Assembly: GCA_932521035.1 (NCBI GenBank)
Contig: OW051492.1
Span: 7,998,001-8,062,000 of the forward strand
Length of the DNA: 64,000 nt
Direction: 5' to 3'
DNA from: Oscheius dolichura
Taxonomy: Eukaryota > Nematoda > Chromadorea > Rhabditida > Rhabditidae
Positions 40,446-51,700 of the stretch are shown here, piece by piece. Position numbers and translations under genes: made by a program. Numbering within the stretch: the first letter of the stretch is position 1; the number at the start of each line of letters is the position of its first letter. The notes below the pieces were generated by a model. It saw only the letters and a list, made by a program, of their open reading frames with translations, had not been told where the DNA came from and ran no database searches.

Positions 40446-40838
40446 ACATTCAATGACACAGCGCCACTTATCTAATCACACAACTCAGTCTGACTTACAG
40501 TCGAACAACGAGAAGCCCATGAATCGGAACAGAATCAGTAGCTAGACATTCTGTACAATTTACAATTTGAAGGGTGGTCGTGGTAAGATCACTCCATAGA
40601 AATACAATTTGAGATTCCCGGTGCCTTCTGTCCCCTTTATTCTCCGGTTTCACAGGAATGAGAAGTGTAAAGGATTTGTGCAGGTGATTCTCTTATTTCC
40701 TCTATAACCAAGATACCTTGTCAAAATAGCGAAATGTAGCCTTCTCCGTCCCCCCTCAAAGGGTGCCGTTTGGGGAGAGGGCAGCGGCTTGGCGGCTTCG
40801 TCACAAACGAAAATATAGACATAATAAAGTTAAGGTTG
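40446..40838. other. Spacer without recognised gene
   Basis: Nothing recognised between the receptor-L gene and the integrase relic. Confidence 0.4.
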
Positions 40839-41900
40839 TCAGCATTTGATAAATCGAAGATTCAAGTCTGCTTCCGATATCCAGGAATTAAACTTTTCCG
40901 GATATCCATACCATTTAACAAATATTTCTTTTACTTTGTTTCTAGTCCTACGTTTTATCACTTTTTCGATTTTATATTCTTCATTAACATTATTATAAAG
41001 TGTAAGTTCTTGTTCATAGAATTTTCCTTTAATTTCTTCATCTGCAAGATCTTTAATAGAATACATAATTGTTCCTTCTTCGTGTGGGTGAACTTCAGAA
41101 ATCTTGGATTGCTCTATACTCCAATTAGGAAGATATCCCTTATCAAAAATAGCTATATACTTTGTAATTCGGCAGTGTCTCCTACTTTGAATTTTGTTTT
41201 GCTTTTTATATCTTTCATATCTTTTTCGACTTTGGGAAAAAGATTATTGTAAACTATATTTATTGAAGCTTTTTTATCTGAATAAGTTGAAAAATGATTA
41301 ATTTCTAATGATTTGAAAAGTTTTTGCATACTAGAGCTATAAAACTCCTTACCATTATCAGTTTGCATCTTTTTTGGTTTTCTTTTACTTCTTTCAAATA
41401 CCATTGATAAAGAATCAGCAGTTTCCTCACCACTTTTTGTTTTTAATTTTTCGACGCATGCAAATTTACTAAAACAATCAATTATAGTTAAAAGGTATTT
41501 ATATCCTTTATTTTCATCAGCATAAGGAATCATTTCTACTAAATCTGATTGCCACTGATCATCTATGCCATCAAAGTAAACTCTTTGACTCTTGAAGTTC
41601 TTACGAGCTGGCTTATGTAAAGTATAAACATCCTGCTGATTCAGAAATTCTTTGACTTCCTTGATAGGTTTCTTAGTCTGACGTTGTAATTCATTGATAC
41701 CACAAAATCCTGTCTTTGGTGAGTAATAAGCTTTTCAAGGATTTCCAAGGATTTTTTATCTTTTGAATTTTTCACATCTTTCGAGTCGTCTAATCCAGCA
41801 CCAGTTTTCAGAGTCAATCCTCCTGATCCAGGAATCAAAGATTCTGTAGGAATTATTTTACACTTTGTAGTGTTACAATCTTCACACAACCCCTTAATCA
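40839..41900 (-). pseudogene. Polinton/Maverick-type integrase relic
   Basis: Minus-strand fragments of an rve-type integrase: VKEFLNQQDVYTLHKPARKN then YFDGIDDQWQSDLVEM (first catalytic Asp), IDCFSKFACVEKLKTKSGEE, and RKPKKMQTDNGKEFYSSSMQ (second Asp). The segment that should hold the catalytic Glu is deleted after YSDKKASI. A downstream FKVGDTAEL piece and a chromodomain-like end follow in another frame (FYEQELTLYNNVNEEYKIEK, then VKWYGYPEKFNSWI). This N-to-C order and chromodomain match integrases of Polinton/Maverick elements. With frame breaks and the missing Glu it cannot be active. No element termini seen. Confidence 0.75.
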
Positions 41901-42384
41901 TTGTTCTCTTGTGTTATGTCAACAATTGAGACACATTGATGGTATTCGTCTTTATCTTACACTTAAAACAATATATCAATCGTGTTGTATTCATTTAAAT
42001 AAATGAAAAAATGATGAAGATAAAATAATATTAGTAAGAAATCATTATTGCAAGTGTCAGTATGATACCAGTATTGTTCTATTTATAAATACCGGTAAAG
42101 CTACATTTTAAAAATACCAGTATGGTTATATTATTAGGATCTTCAACATCCATAGGAGTTGGAACATTTCCACTCATTATCAGAGTCTTTGACTCCTAGA
42201 TCTGAAAGATTGAATGAGAATAGGGCTTGTCTGAAAAGATCAAATTTGAAATTTTAAGTCTTTGAAGCAACTTTGAAGCAAGTTATAAGCGATAATGAGA
42301 TAATTTATGCAAGAAAATGAAGCAAAACTGAAGAAATTCTGCGACACAAATCGTTCTCAAATGAGAAACTTCGTTCTTCTCTTG
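41901..42384. other. AT-rich spacer
   Basis: Possibly remaining Polinton-flank sequence. No frame recognised. Confidence 0.35.
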
Positions 42385-42489
42385 TACCTGTTTGCCAGCA
42401 CCTTCGAGAAGGTTAGGGTGTGACCAAACTCGTCGAGTTCTAGATCTTACCGATTGACCACTCTTCTCGAAGGTGCTGGCAAACAGGTA
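42385..42489. repeat. Perfect 27-bp inverted repeat, 51-nt spacer
   Basis: TACCTGTTTGCCAGCACCTT... at 42385-42411 and its exact complement at 42463-42489. It can form a long hairpin, or be the end of a small foldback element. Confidence 0.8.
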
Positions 42490-42865
42490 GTCCTTTTCTC
42501 TTTCTCCTTCTCTTCTTTCCTTTGGTGTGACGTCTTTGCCCTGCCAATTTCTCTTTCTCTTTGTGTGACCTTCTTTTTTCTTCCTCACTCTGACCGAGCA
42601 CAGTCACACATTTGCCCCAGTTGAACTAGACGCACGCGGCACGACGCGACACGCAAACGCTTTGGGCTAGAGTGGAAGGGTGATGAGAGTGACGCGTGAG
42701 CAGAGGAAGGAGAGAACCTGCCAACATCGCATTCTTTCATTAACTTCTGTTTTTATAATGTAGATTTATTGAAATTAGTTTGATTTTAGCTATTTATTGT
42801 TCAATTGTTTATTTTCAGACCGCTCTCTCTCTTTCTCCGTCAGTTCTTTCCGTTGTGAGTCCAAG

Positions 42866-43582
42866 ATGGAAAGCGAATTGAACAAGGTATTTATTTCTGT
42901 TCTTTTTTTCCAATTTTAAAAGGAAATTTTTAGAGTTCTTCATCGTCTGACAGCAATGGTCACTCGTTCGAATTTATGGATGCACTGCCGGCGTTCAAAC
43001 ATGATATGATGCTGACGGATATCAACGAAGCTAATCTCAAGCATGTGAGTTATTATTAATATTATATCATTTTTTGTTGTTATTTCTAATCCTTCATGGT
43101 TTTCAGCTCGGTGATTATACAGGCATAGAAAATTTGAGTGCCGGTTCGTTCTCATCCCCAGCGTTCCCGGTGGAAGGCGTCATTTTCGGACCAAATAATC
43201 GACTGATGGTGTGCCTAACCTGTCGTCGTGCCAAGAAGCCTGATGCGCCATTAATCAAAGTCTGGTTTCTGGTTGATACTGGATCGAATTGCACGTTTCT
43301 CGACGAGAAGACTATCAGCAAGCTTACTGGTGCTGACGCCATTCCATCGGCCATTCCCGTCTCTATTCAGGTTTAGTTTTTTACTCTCAATTTTAAGATT
43401 ATTCTTTTTCTGATTCATATTTCTCATTTCAGGATGAAAACTCTGTTATTGAATGCAATCTCTCTCACAGCCATTTCAAGGAAGCCAACGTGTTGGGAAT
43501 GTTGGCAATGCGTAAAATGAACTTGACGATCGACAGCATGAATTGGACTTCAGAGACTTGGCGCCTTGCGAGACAATTGTGA
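42866..43582 (+). CDS. Retropepsin-like aspartyl protease domain protein
   Basis: 181 aa, exons 42866-42886, 42934-43044, 43107-43370 and 43433-43582, all in phase. The Ser-rich start ([16 protein letters not shown]) is followed by a short helical region and, at about residue 95, [20 protein letters not shown]: the DTGS active-site motif of retropepsin-like aspartyl proteases, which work as dimers with one Asp per subunit. The second hydrophobic landmark, usually (I/L)LG-x-D/N, reads [13 protein letters not shown], followed by [13 protein letters not shown]. No reverse transcriptase, gag-like zinc knuckle or LTR is seen, and the frame is intact across four exons, so it may be a host gene derived from a retroelement or a stand-alone protease family. 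Activity is inference. Confidence 0.65.
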
Positions 43583-44141
43583 TAAAATATACTGTATAAG
43601 TAATATGCTAGTTCCCAATTCTATATAGCAAACTAATTGACCTATGCTATTTAATTATGCAAAATCCCGTTTTTTTTTGTCATCATCCTCAGTGTATGTT
43701 GTTCGGGTATCATTCTTTCGGATAGAGTTCGTGAGAGGAGGTCGTTTCTCTCTTTCTTCTGTGAATTTGTTGTGTTGGTTCGAGTAATAAACTTGTTCAT
43801 CGGAGTACTTGTCTATCTGGCGCCAACACTGAGTACATCAGTTATTTCTTGTACAGACTTGTTTGATTCCCAATATTTCTGCTAATTCTAAGAGTTCGAT
43901 GTTTGTAAGAGGTTTCAAAGTTTTATCTAGCTTCGTCATTTATTAAGCATTATTTTTTATCTTCAGAGATAATACCACTTCCTTTCAAAAATTGACATCC
44001 ACTGATTTTCTAAAAAGTGTGAAAATGATACATTTCAAAAAAGTGTTGTAAATGAGGTGATTCTCTGTCATCAGAGAATGAAAATGTGTTGAAATGACTG
44101 AAATGTCGAAAATGGTATTATAATCCCTCCTTCCTATACTA
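43583..44141. other. Spacer without recognised gene
   Basis: AATAAA near 43787 may end the protease-like transcript. Nothing else recognised. Confidence 0.4.
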
Positions 44142-44803
44142 CTCTGGCACTTGGAAACAGACGAAATGTTTCACAAGAGAGGAGGTAGTATTTCTGGCTT
44201 ATCATCCCCAGTTCAAGGGAGAAATGTACCAGCCTTGTGAAACAGGTAGGCACTGACAGCAGTCTCTAGAAGAGAGAGATTACAGATGACCCTTGTCTTC
44301 GACCGGACATCTTCTACAAACAGATGCGCTTTGAGAATATTCCTAGGAATTGTACCGTCTACGTAGGGGCAATCAACATTTATGGTTGGCATAATTCGTG
44401 ATTCGTTTTGAGAGGTGACCCACAATCCCCGCCCCGGGTTTCAATTTGCTGGGCTCTTAAATATTCTTTGCTAGCCACTGAACGACCTTGGGGCCAGCTC
44501 CTCCCTCCCAGGGCGGGTGTACCAACAAGTTCATTCCTAGCAGAGCCGGGCGGCCTTACCGAATCCGACCCGAAAATGCTTCTATAGGACAGATTCGCCG
44601 GGAATTTTGGTATCAGCAGCCGTGATTCCCAGCCTTTTAGGCCTGTATCTAGCTGACGACGAAGCCATCACAAAATTCGCCAGTATCAAACTGATAATTG
44701 GAGAACTACGCATAGCCGGGACCCTCTTCAACAGCTTGGAGCGCGTCTTCCCCAACCTGGAGATGGTCTATCCCAGTAGGTTACCCCTTGTCATTTCCGT
44801 GAA
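44142..44803 (+). pseudogene. Receptor-L gene, recent partial copy C
   Basis: Nearly identical to 37804-38461 of the intact gene, including intron 4, but with only part of exon 3, exon 4 and the start of exon 5. It has no promoter or signal peptide exon and no membrane part, and ends abruptly at TCATTTCC. Confidence 0.85.
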
Positions 44804-44813
44804 AATATAGAAT

Positions 44814-44903
44814 TAAAAGACGATTGCTCGACTCGAACTCGGCCAGAAAAAAACGCAAAAGTTCTGTAAGCGAGTGTACTATCCACTCGGCCACTGCTTC
44901 ACA
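44814..44903 (-). ncRNA. tRNA-like sequence with A and B boxes (pseudo-tRNA or SINE head)
   Basis: On the minus strand: A box TGGCCGAGTGG, B box GTTCGAGTC, and a TTTT terminator just after. It lacks a convincing acceptor or T stem and has a T7 run between the boxes. It abuts the breakpoint of copy C and the repeat at 44942. Confidence 0.45.
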
Positions 44904-44941
44904 TTTCACCGACTGCAATTCCAAGGATACAACGGCAATAA

Positions 44942-45112
44942 CCAGTTTTGACAAATTTAACATGTAAAACTTAATTGGCGTGCTACTGCGTAACGCGAGT
45001 CATTTTGGGAAAATGGAACACAGTTTCTGGGATAGTTTTTGACGCTCTTTCGAATGCACTAGGTCTCGTCTCACGAGTCCAACCTAAAGTGAAAAGGTTC
45101 TCTTGTAAGGAT
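44942..45112 (+). repeat. Dispersed repeat, copy 2
   Basis: Diverged copy of 5795-5970, in the same orientation. Confidence 0.65.
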
Positions 45113-45763
45113 TGGAGATCGTTATTTGGTAGACGACAGGAGCGTTGGGTGAGTATAGTTGTTTTTAATGAAACAACGTGTTATTCAGTCTAAGTGTAGC
45201 GAAGATCTTCTTGATGAAAGAGAACATAACAGTCAGTTCCCTCTCTGTTCCACTTTTTCTCGTTTACAGGACGCCGTACAATCCGAAGGTGCGCCTGTTC
45301 TCCAAAGAGTTTCGATAGAATGCAAGGGGCACATATATTGCTCCGGACTTGTATAAAGAAAGGCAAGGAGAAAGGCAAGGGGACCACATCGGGTGACGAA
45401 TATAATTATTAAAAGGTAGGGAAGGGGGAAAGAGTTGAATAGAAGACTCTTTCAGATACTGGCAAGGAAAGTCGAACAAGAGACCGCAGATAACGGCTGT
45501 TTTGGCCGTCCTCCTGACCCACAAACGACAGGAAATATTCCCACGCTATGACTGACAACCCTCTCCTGGTTTGGCTTCCCATCCTTCCTATAAAATAATC
45601 AACATTTCCAGTTCTCCCCCGTCTCTGTGTAGGCAGCTGGCAATGCCGTCTCCCGCCAGTGAATCAGCCGCCGCCGCCTTGACCTTTCCATTCTGCCTCC
45701 GCTACAAATATTCTCTTCCAAAGGAAAGGGGCCAATAAATATCTTTATTTCTCCCTGATATGA
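45113..45763. other. Spacer without recognised gene
   Basis: Probably includes the 3' UTR of the CEP290-like gene (minus-strand AATAAA near 45735). No other feature recognised. Confidence 0.4.
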
Positions 45764-48700
45764 TTATTGTGAAAGACGTCGTTCTAACTGAGTGATTTTG
45801 ACTTTTAATTGAGCAATTTCTCGATCCTTGGCTTGTAATTTGTCCTTCAAGACGGCCACCGCCCCCGAACTGCCGTCATCTCGAAGGTCTAAATTCTTTT
45901 TGTACCAAGAGAGAGCAAGAAAATGTACTGAATCGTTTCATTAGCCGGGAATAGTCCTCCTGTGCCTTCGCGAGGTCTTTCTCCACGAATTCTAACTTCT
46001 CTCTCGTCTCGGCCAGGTGCAATTCTGCCTGGAAAGTGACTTCTTCTCCAAGAACAGGGTAGCAACTCACCACACGGAGCTGTTTCTTCGTCCGTTTCAA
46101 TTCCTCCTCTAATTTTTCGGTAAACTTTGTGTCAACAGTGATAATTTTCTCCTTGACAACTGTCTCTTTCTGCCTCGACTGGGTGTTCGCCTCCGTCTGT
46201 CTCGACTCTACGGTCCTCCTCAGGGTGGAGATCTCCCGACTCATTTCGGCGGCCTTCTTCTCACTGGACTTGAGTTTCGAACTTGTGACGACTATTTCCT
46301 GAAATGGATCTAATTATTTGGGAACAGAACTGAATTTGAGCAGTGGTTCAGGTTGAAATTTGAGGAGGGTCGAGCTGGGCTTTGTCGGACTTGCCGGGGC
46401 CTGCCTTTCTAGCCAACGTTGGGTAAATTTCCAAGATTCTAATCGAGCTATGCATTTACCGTGTCACCTTGGGTTACTGTATATAACCTGTCTCCCCCGA
46501 AAACGATATAGAATTGTCAACAGTGATAATTGTCTCCTTGACGAGATTTCCTTCTCAAGGAGGGCAAGGTAGGGGCAACTCTGCCGGCCCGGCTGCAGGT
46601 CCTCTTCAAGGTACCGTACCTTTCACTTGCTTATAGTAAAATCAGGAAGGGGATTCCAAATCGTTCTACCGTATTCTAGGTAGCACCATGGATACCAAAA
46701 TTGAGCTCCGGGAGATCCTCAGCGCCCATCCCATTTTGGTTGTAACTTACCCGTTCCTTCTCCCTTATCCTCTCTTCCAGCGTAGCCTGTCTGTCTCTCA
46801 GGATGACCATTTGTTGGCTGTCTTTAACCGATGATTCCTAAAATACTGTACATCCACTTGACTCCAAAAGTAGTCCACCTTTTCGCTCCTCAGTTCCGAT
46901 AGTCTCTTATTCAGCCGGTCTATCTCCCTCTGCTTGTTCCGAACCTCATCCTGCAGTTCTTCCAGTCTCTTCTCCCTTTTGGCCAGCCGATCCCTGGCTT
47001 CTTTTTCACTCTTTTCTGATTCTTGTAGTCTTTTCCTTAGGATTTTAAGACTCTCTTCTGTTTTTTTCTTCTGCTCCCATTTCAGAACCTCTTCCTAAAA
47101 ATTGGACGATCTCCCCAGGAGAGCTAATCAACCTCGGAGCTTTTCTTCCCTGCGTCCAGATCCCTTCTCAACTTGTCTACCGTATCCTGGGACTCCTTCA
47201 GTTTTTGACGAAGGAGACGGAGATCCGTCCTCAGTCTGACTGTTTCCAGCCTGGAAAGGGCCATAATTATCAGCCAGCTTCTAGCGAGGGACGATGCCCG
47301 CCTCCGTCCCGAAATTTCCCAGTCCCCCTCCCCCTCCTGTCTTCTAACCTCAACTGGGTGACGTCCTCCACCTCCCTGTCCGTTTCCCTTTGCACTTTTG
47401 TCGATATCTGACTGATTGCCTCCTCCTTTATCTTCTCGCAGGCTATCAATAGTTCCTTATTCGTCGTTGTCAACCGTCTGATTCTGTCCTGCAGCCTGCG
47501 GATCTCTCTTCTGTGCTGCAGAGCTGCATTTTGTTTTTCATCGGTGAAATCCATCTGACAGTCTTTGAATGTGTAATAGATACCCCCTACCTCGGTGAGA
47601 TTGCTCCTCTCCGTTACCTCCGGGATTGGGGTAATGATATGGGGATGATGGACCAGGCTGTCTTTGTCCCCTTCAAGATCTGCCTCTGTTTGGGTCATAA
47701 TCTGAAGGGAAACAACAATATTTTGGATAAATAACTCACGTCTTCGACCAGTGGTATGGTACTTTTCCTCCTCTCTCGAAAGAGTTCCCGATTCGCGGCC
47801 TCCAAGTCCTCGACGTCTTCCTTCAGTCGCGCCACCTCCAACACGGCCACTCTCAACCTCTCTTCCATCTCCCTGTCCACCACCCTCTTCTCCTCCCGGA
47901 CCACCTTTTTCGTCTCCTTCTGTCCAGTAGAAGTCTGCTCTATTTTGGCTAACAACAGTTCTCTGTAACTTTCAATGGCAGCATCCTTCTGGATTAATTG
48001 TTCCTGAAATCGGGGGATATTTGGACTGGAAGAGATTGGTCTACCCTATAGGAGCGGATACACATCTCGGCGGTTTCCTTGATCTTCGCCAGGCGTTTTT
48101 CGTATTCTTTGGAGTTATCCTCGACGACAGTTTTGATGATTACTCGACCATTTCGGGGGCTGGAGCCTGGAAAGGGGAGCATAAGGCAGAGGTTGAACAG
48201 AGGATACGGACTTCAAATGGGAAAAGCACCCGGCCCGCAGTTCTATGGGAAATGGGACCAGCCTCCTCCTTTTGTTCCCCTCCTGAACCATCCAACCAAA
48301 AGTCTCCCGCCACTTTCCAGACTTCTTTTGGATGTACAGACAACTATCCCCGAGATTGAGATAGCTCACCGTCCGACGACCCGCTGTCGAAGTCCATCTC
48401 ATATCCGCTCTCTTCTGCTTCCGTCTCCACCATCACTGCCTCCTGCCTGGTCTTCTCTACCGTTTCCATCGTCTGCTCCTCTGCTCTCGTCGCCTTCGAA
48501 ACACTAATCACCGTCAAGAGTTCTTCATTCGATTTCTGGAGGTCTTCTATCTCTTCCTGTCGTTGTCTCTCCTGTTTCTCCTTCAGACTCAACTGAATTT
48601 ACCCATTTCTTCTTCTATTTCCCCCTAAAACTCTTACCAATCTCTCTAATCTTTGACTCTTGGCCATTTGTTGTGCCTCTCCCGCCATATACTGGCGCAG

Positions 48701-51700
48701 CATCCTCTCCAACTTTTGTAGGTTTCCATTTTCCGAGGTTATCATTTTCTGTGCGTTTATCTCCGAGCTGACTTGAGTCTTCAATGTTTCCGCTTCTTCT
48801 CTCATCTTTTCGGCCTGTTCCCGTTCCTCCGTGGCCCTGGCCTTCTCGTGGCTGACGTCGATTATCCTCTGCCGGAGGATCTCCATCTGGGTTACGGTAA
48901 TCGTGGCCAAATTGTTGTTTTTCTGGTTCTAAAGGGGGGTTTATTTAATGAAAAGGGAGGGAAAAGTACCTGGTATCCCTGTTGAAGGAGGGAGATGACA
49001 TGAACGTGGCGTTTCCTCTCGGCCGACCAGATGACCTTCTGCCGGGCGAGGGTCTCCTCCGCGTCGCGGATCTTCCTCCTCTCGCGGACTTGTTCCCTGG
49101 CGATTGTACTCAGCTCCCGGATGGTTTCCATCAATCTCGACTGGATTGACACTGAAATGGTCTGGGTTAATGGAAAGGGGAGACGAACCGAGCACTCCCT
49201 TGGCGTCGGACTCGTTCTCTAAGTCTTCTAGGAACTTCTTCAGCTCGTCGTTTTCCCGCTGGAGGATATCCGTCTCATTATTCCAAAACTCGTTCTGATC
49301 CGTGAGAATTTGGACAATCTTCTTGAGGTATTCATTTCTGGCAGCTAGTTCTTGAGCATTGGCTTCTGGCTTTTCCGGGAGGAGGTCGAATTCGATAGTC
49401 GGCGGGTCCTAAAGACATTGTTCTCCTCGCGCCGCACCCGTAAAATCTCGGCAACAGGGGCGCCCTTTCATCGAATAGTAAGCATTTTTCTGCCGAGATT
49501 CTACGGGTGAGGTGCTCGTCAAAAAGAGGATCAGCCCCTACCTCGATATTCCCTCCACCTAATGTCTCCTTCTTCAACAGTTCTCTATATTTCCTGCTCA
49601 ATTGTTCATATGTCCTTAGAGGAATCGAATGAAGCAGTTTGTTCTGAGCAGCCGCCATCTCGTAACACGTCATATCCTGGAAAAGAACCTCCTTTTTTCG
49701 AGTCAGATAGATGAAACCCACCAACTCGTACTGTAGACGGGCTGCTTTCTTCTCTCCCTCCACTCTGGCAGTTATCAGCCGTTCTCGGAATCGTCTAGCT
49801 GCTTCGGTGGCTCGATTACAATGGTTCTTGAGGTTTTCTTCGGAACGAGCCAGTCTAAATGGAGGAAATCGGATCAAAATTTAACGAAAAGAGGTCAGGA
49901 ATTGTAGTCATACCCATAAAAACCAAAGAAAACGTGTTCAAAGTTCCCAGGAACCCGATAATCGGTGTTTCAGGAGCTCAAGATAGCCGGCATCTATGCG
50001 GGAGACGGCAAGTGGCAAAAATTTGAACCTGAACATTTTCTCACCCATTTTTACGGCCCAAAGCTTGTTTGTGATTTTTCCAGCTTTTTTTCCTATATAA
50101 AAAGGAAAACTTCGAGAATCTAAGGCAGTTTCTCTGGATTTACTGCCATTGGAAACGGATAGAGCTCAATATTTCGCCTTATTTTCTTCTGGGAATTATT
50201 TTTACCCACCTTATCTTCTGTATCCGCTCGGCTATTAGCTTCCTAGTGACTTCTTCCGTCCTTCTTTCTGCTTCCGAGCCGCCTAGCCGAATTGTCTCCG
50301 AGAAACGCTGGAACCCCCATGTCTTCCGCCTGTCTTCCCTTCTTACCCTCAATTCCATCAATTCCATTTCATTTTCCTCTCCTTTTGTACTGTTTTCTGT
50401 TGTTGTTATTGCCTTCTGTTCGGCTAATTCTTCATATGCCAGCTGGAAAATCAGAAATAGATGGAATTATAAGAGAAAAACAAATTTGCCGGAGGTGGGA
50501 CTCGAACCCACGAAGGGAGGTCTCCCTCCCGGTCGCTCTGGAGGCGACTTACTTTGCCACTCGTACACCCCGACGCCGATGAAATAAGGAGAAAAGAGCA
50601 AATAAAAATTAGGGATATTACATAATGTACATTACATAGCCAGAAGTAGTCACCTTGAGCTTTGCTCGCCCTTCGTCCACTGCTTTTTTGCCGATTTTCA
50701 ACGCATGTTCCATTTCCACCAATTGATTGTTTTTCTTTTCCATCTCCTGAAAATAATATTTGTATTTTATAAAATATTAGAAACAAAACCGTGAGCAGAG
50801 AGAATAGTTCATAATTGAGTCCGGCTATGATCATTGCTTGCTGTTCGTATTCGTCTAAACTTCTTGTTGTCTTTGTTCTTTCTCTTCCAATTTGTGCTTT
50901 TCTACCAGTAGCAACTGTTGCTGGCTTTTCTGTTGATTTTTCTTGCTTGATTTCTTTTTTCGGTGGTTTAGAAGAAGCAGGCGCTGCTGGTTCGTTCCTC
51001 GACGGTTGCGGCGTCTCCCTGGCTTCGTCTTTTGATGGTATCATTTCTAAAACATCGTTTTCTTTTTTATCTTATTACACAATTTATCTAATTTCAGTAT
51101 AAATTTATATTTCCTCACCAGGAATGAATCCCTCGGCATATTTGCCTAATTCTATCTGCAGCATTGTGCAGTGCCGACTTAATTTGGCTATTTGCTCATC
51201 ACGGAAGATTATCTGTTCGTGGAGATAGGATAACTCCTCTCGAGCATCGCCGAATTTCATTTCTCGAAGTCTTTCCAATTCGGCAATTGTCTCGTCATTG
51301 TGCAGCTCTTTTTGAACAATTGTTTCTTCCAATTCAGCTGCGGAAGAACGAAGAGCATCTATCTAAAAATTGGAATTTATGAAAAAAAGGAAAAATGAAT
51401 CAGACCTTTGTCTGCGCATCGAGAAGTCGCTGTTCCGATTGCATGAGCCGTCTTGGCCAGTCGGTAGTGTCTGACACCTCTCCCCGGCTGCTTGTCTCCT
51501 GCCCAAGAAGTGTTCTAGCCATTCTAAACCCCATATTATTTCATTACCCCCTCGGATAAACTCACTTTGTAGCTGTAATTAGTTCTTGTTTCAGTTTTTC
51601 TAGCTCAGCTTCCCTTTCAGCCGTCGTATCCGTGCTTATCTTGGATCGGAGCTCTTCCACCTCCATCTACAATCTTCCCATTTTTTTCAGATAAAAATAA

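Noticed and set aside
44814-44903. Functional tRNA
   Set aside because: A and B boxes are good, but acceptor and T stems do not pair and a T7 run interrupts the body.
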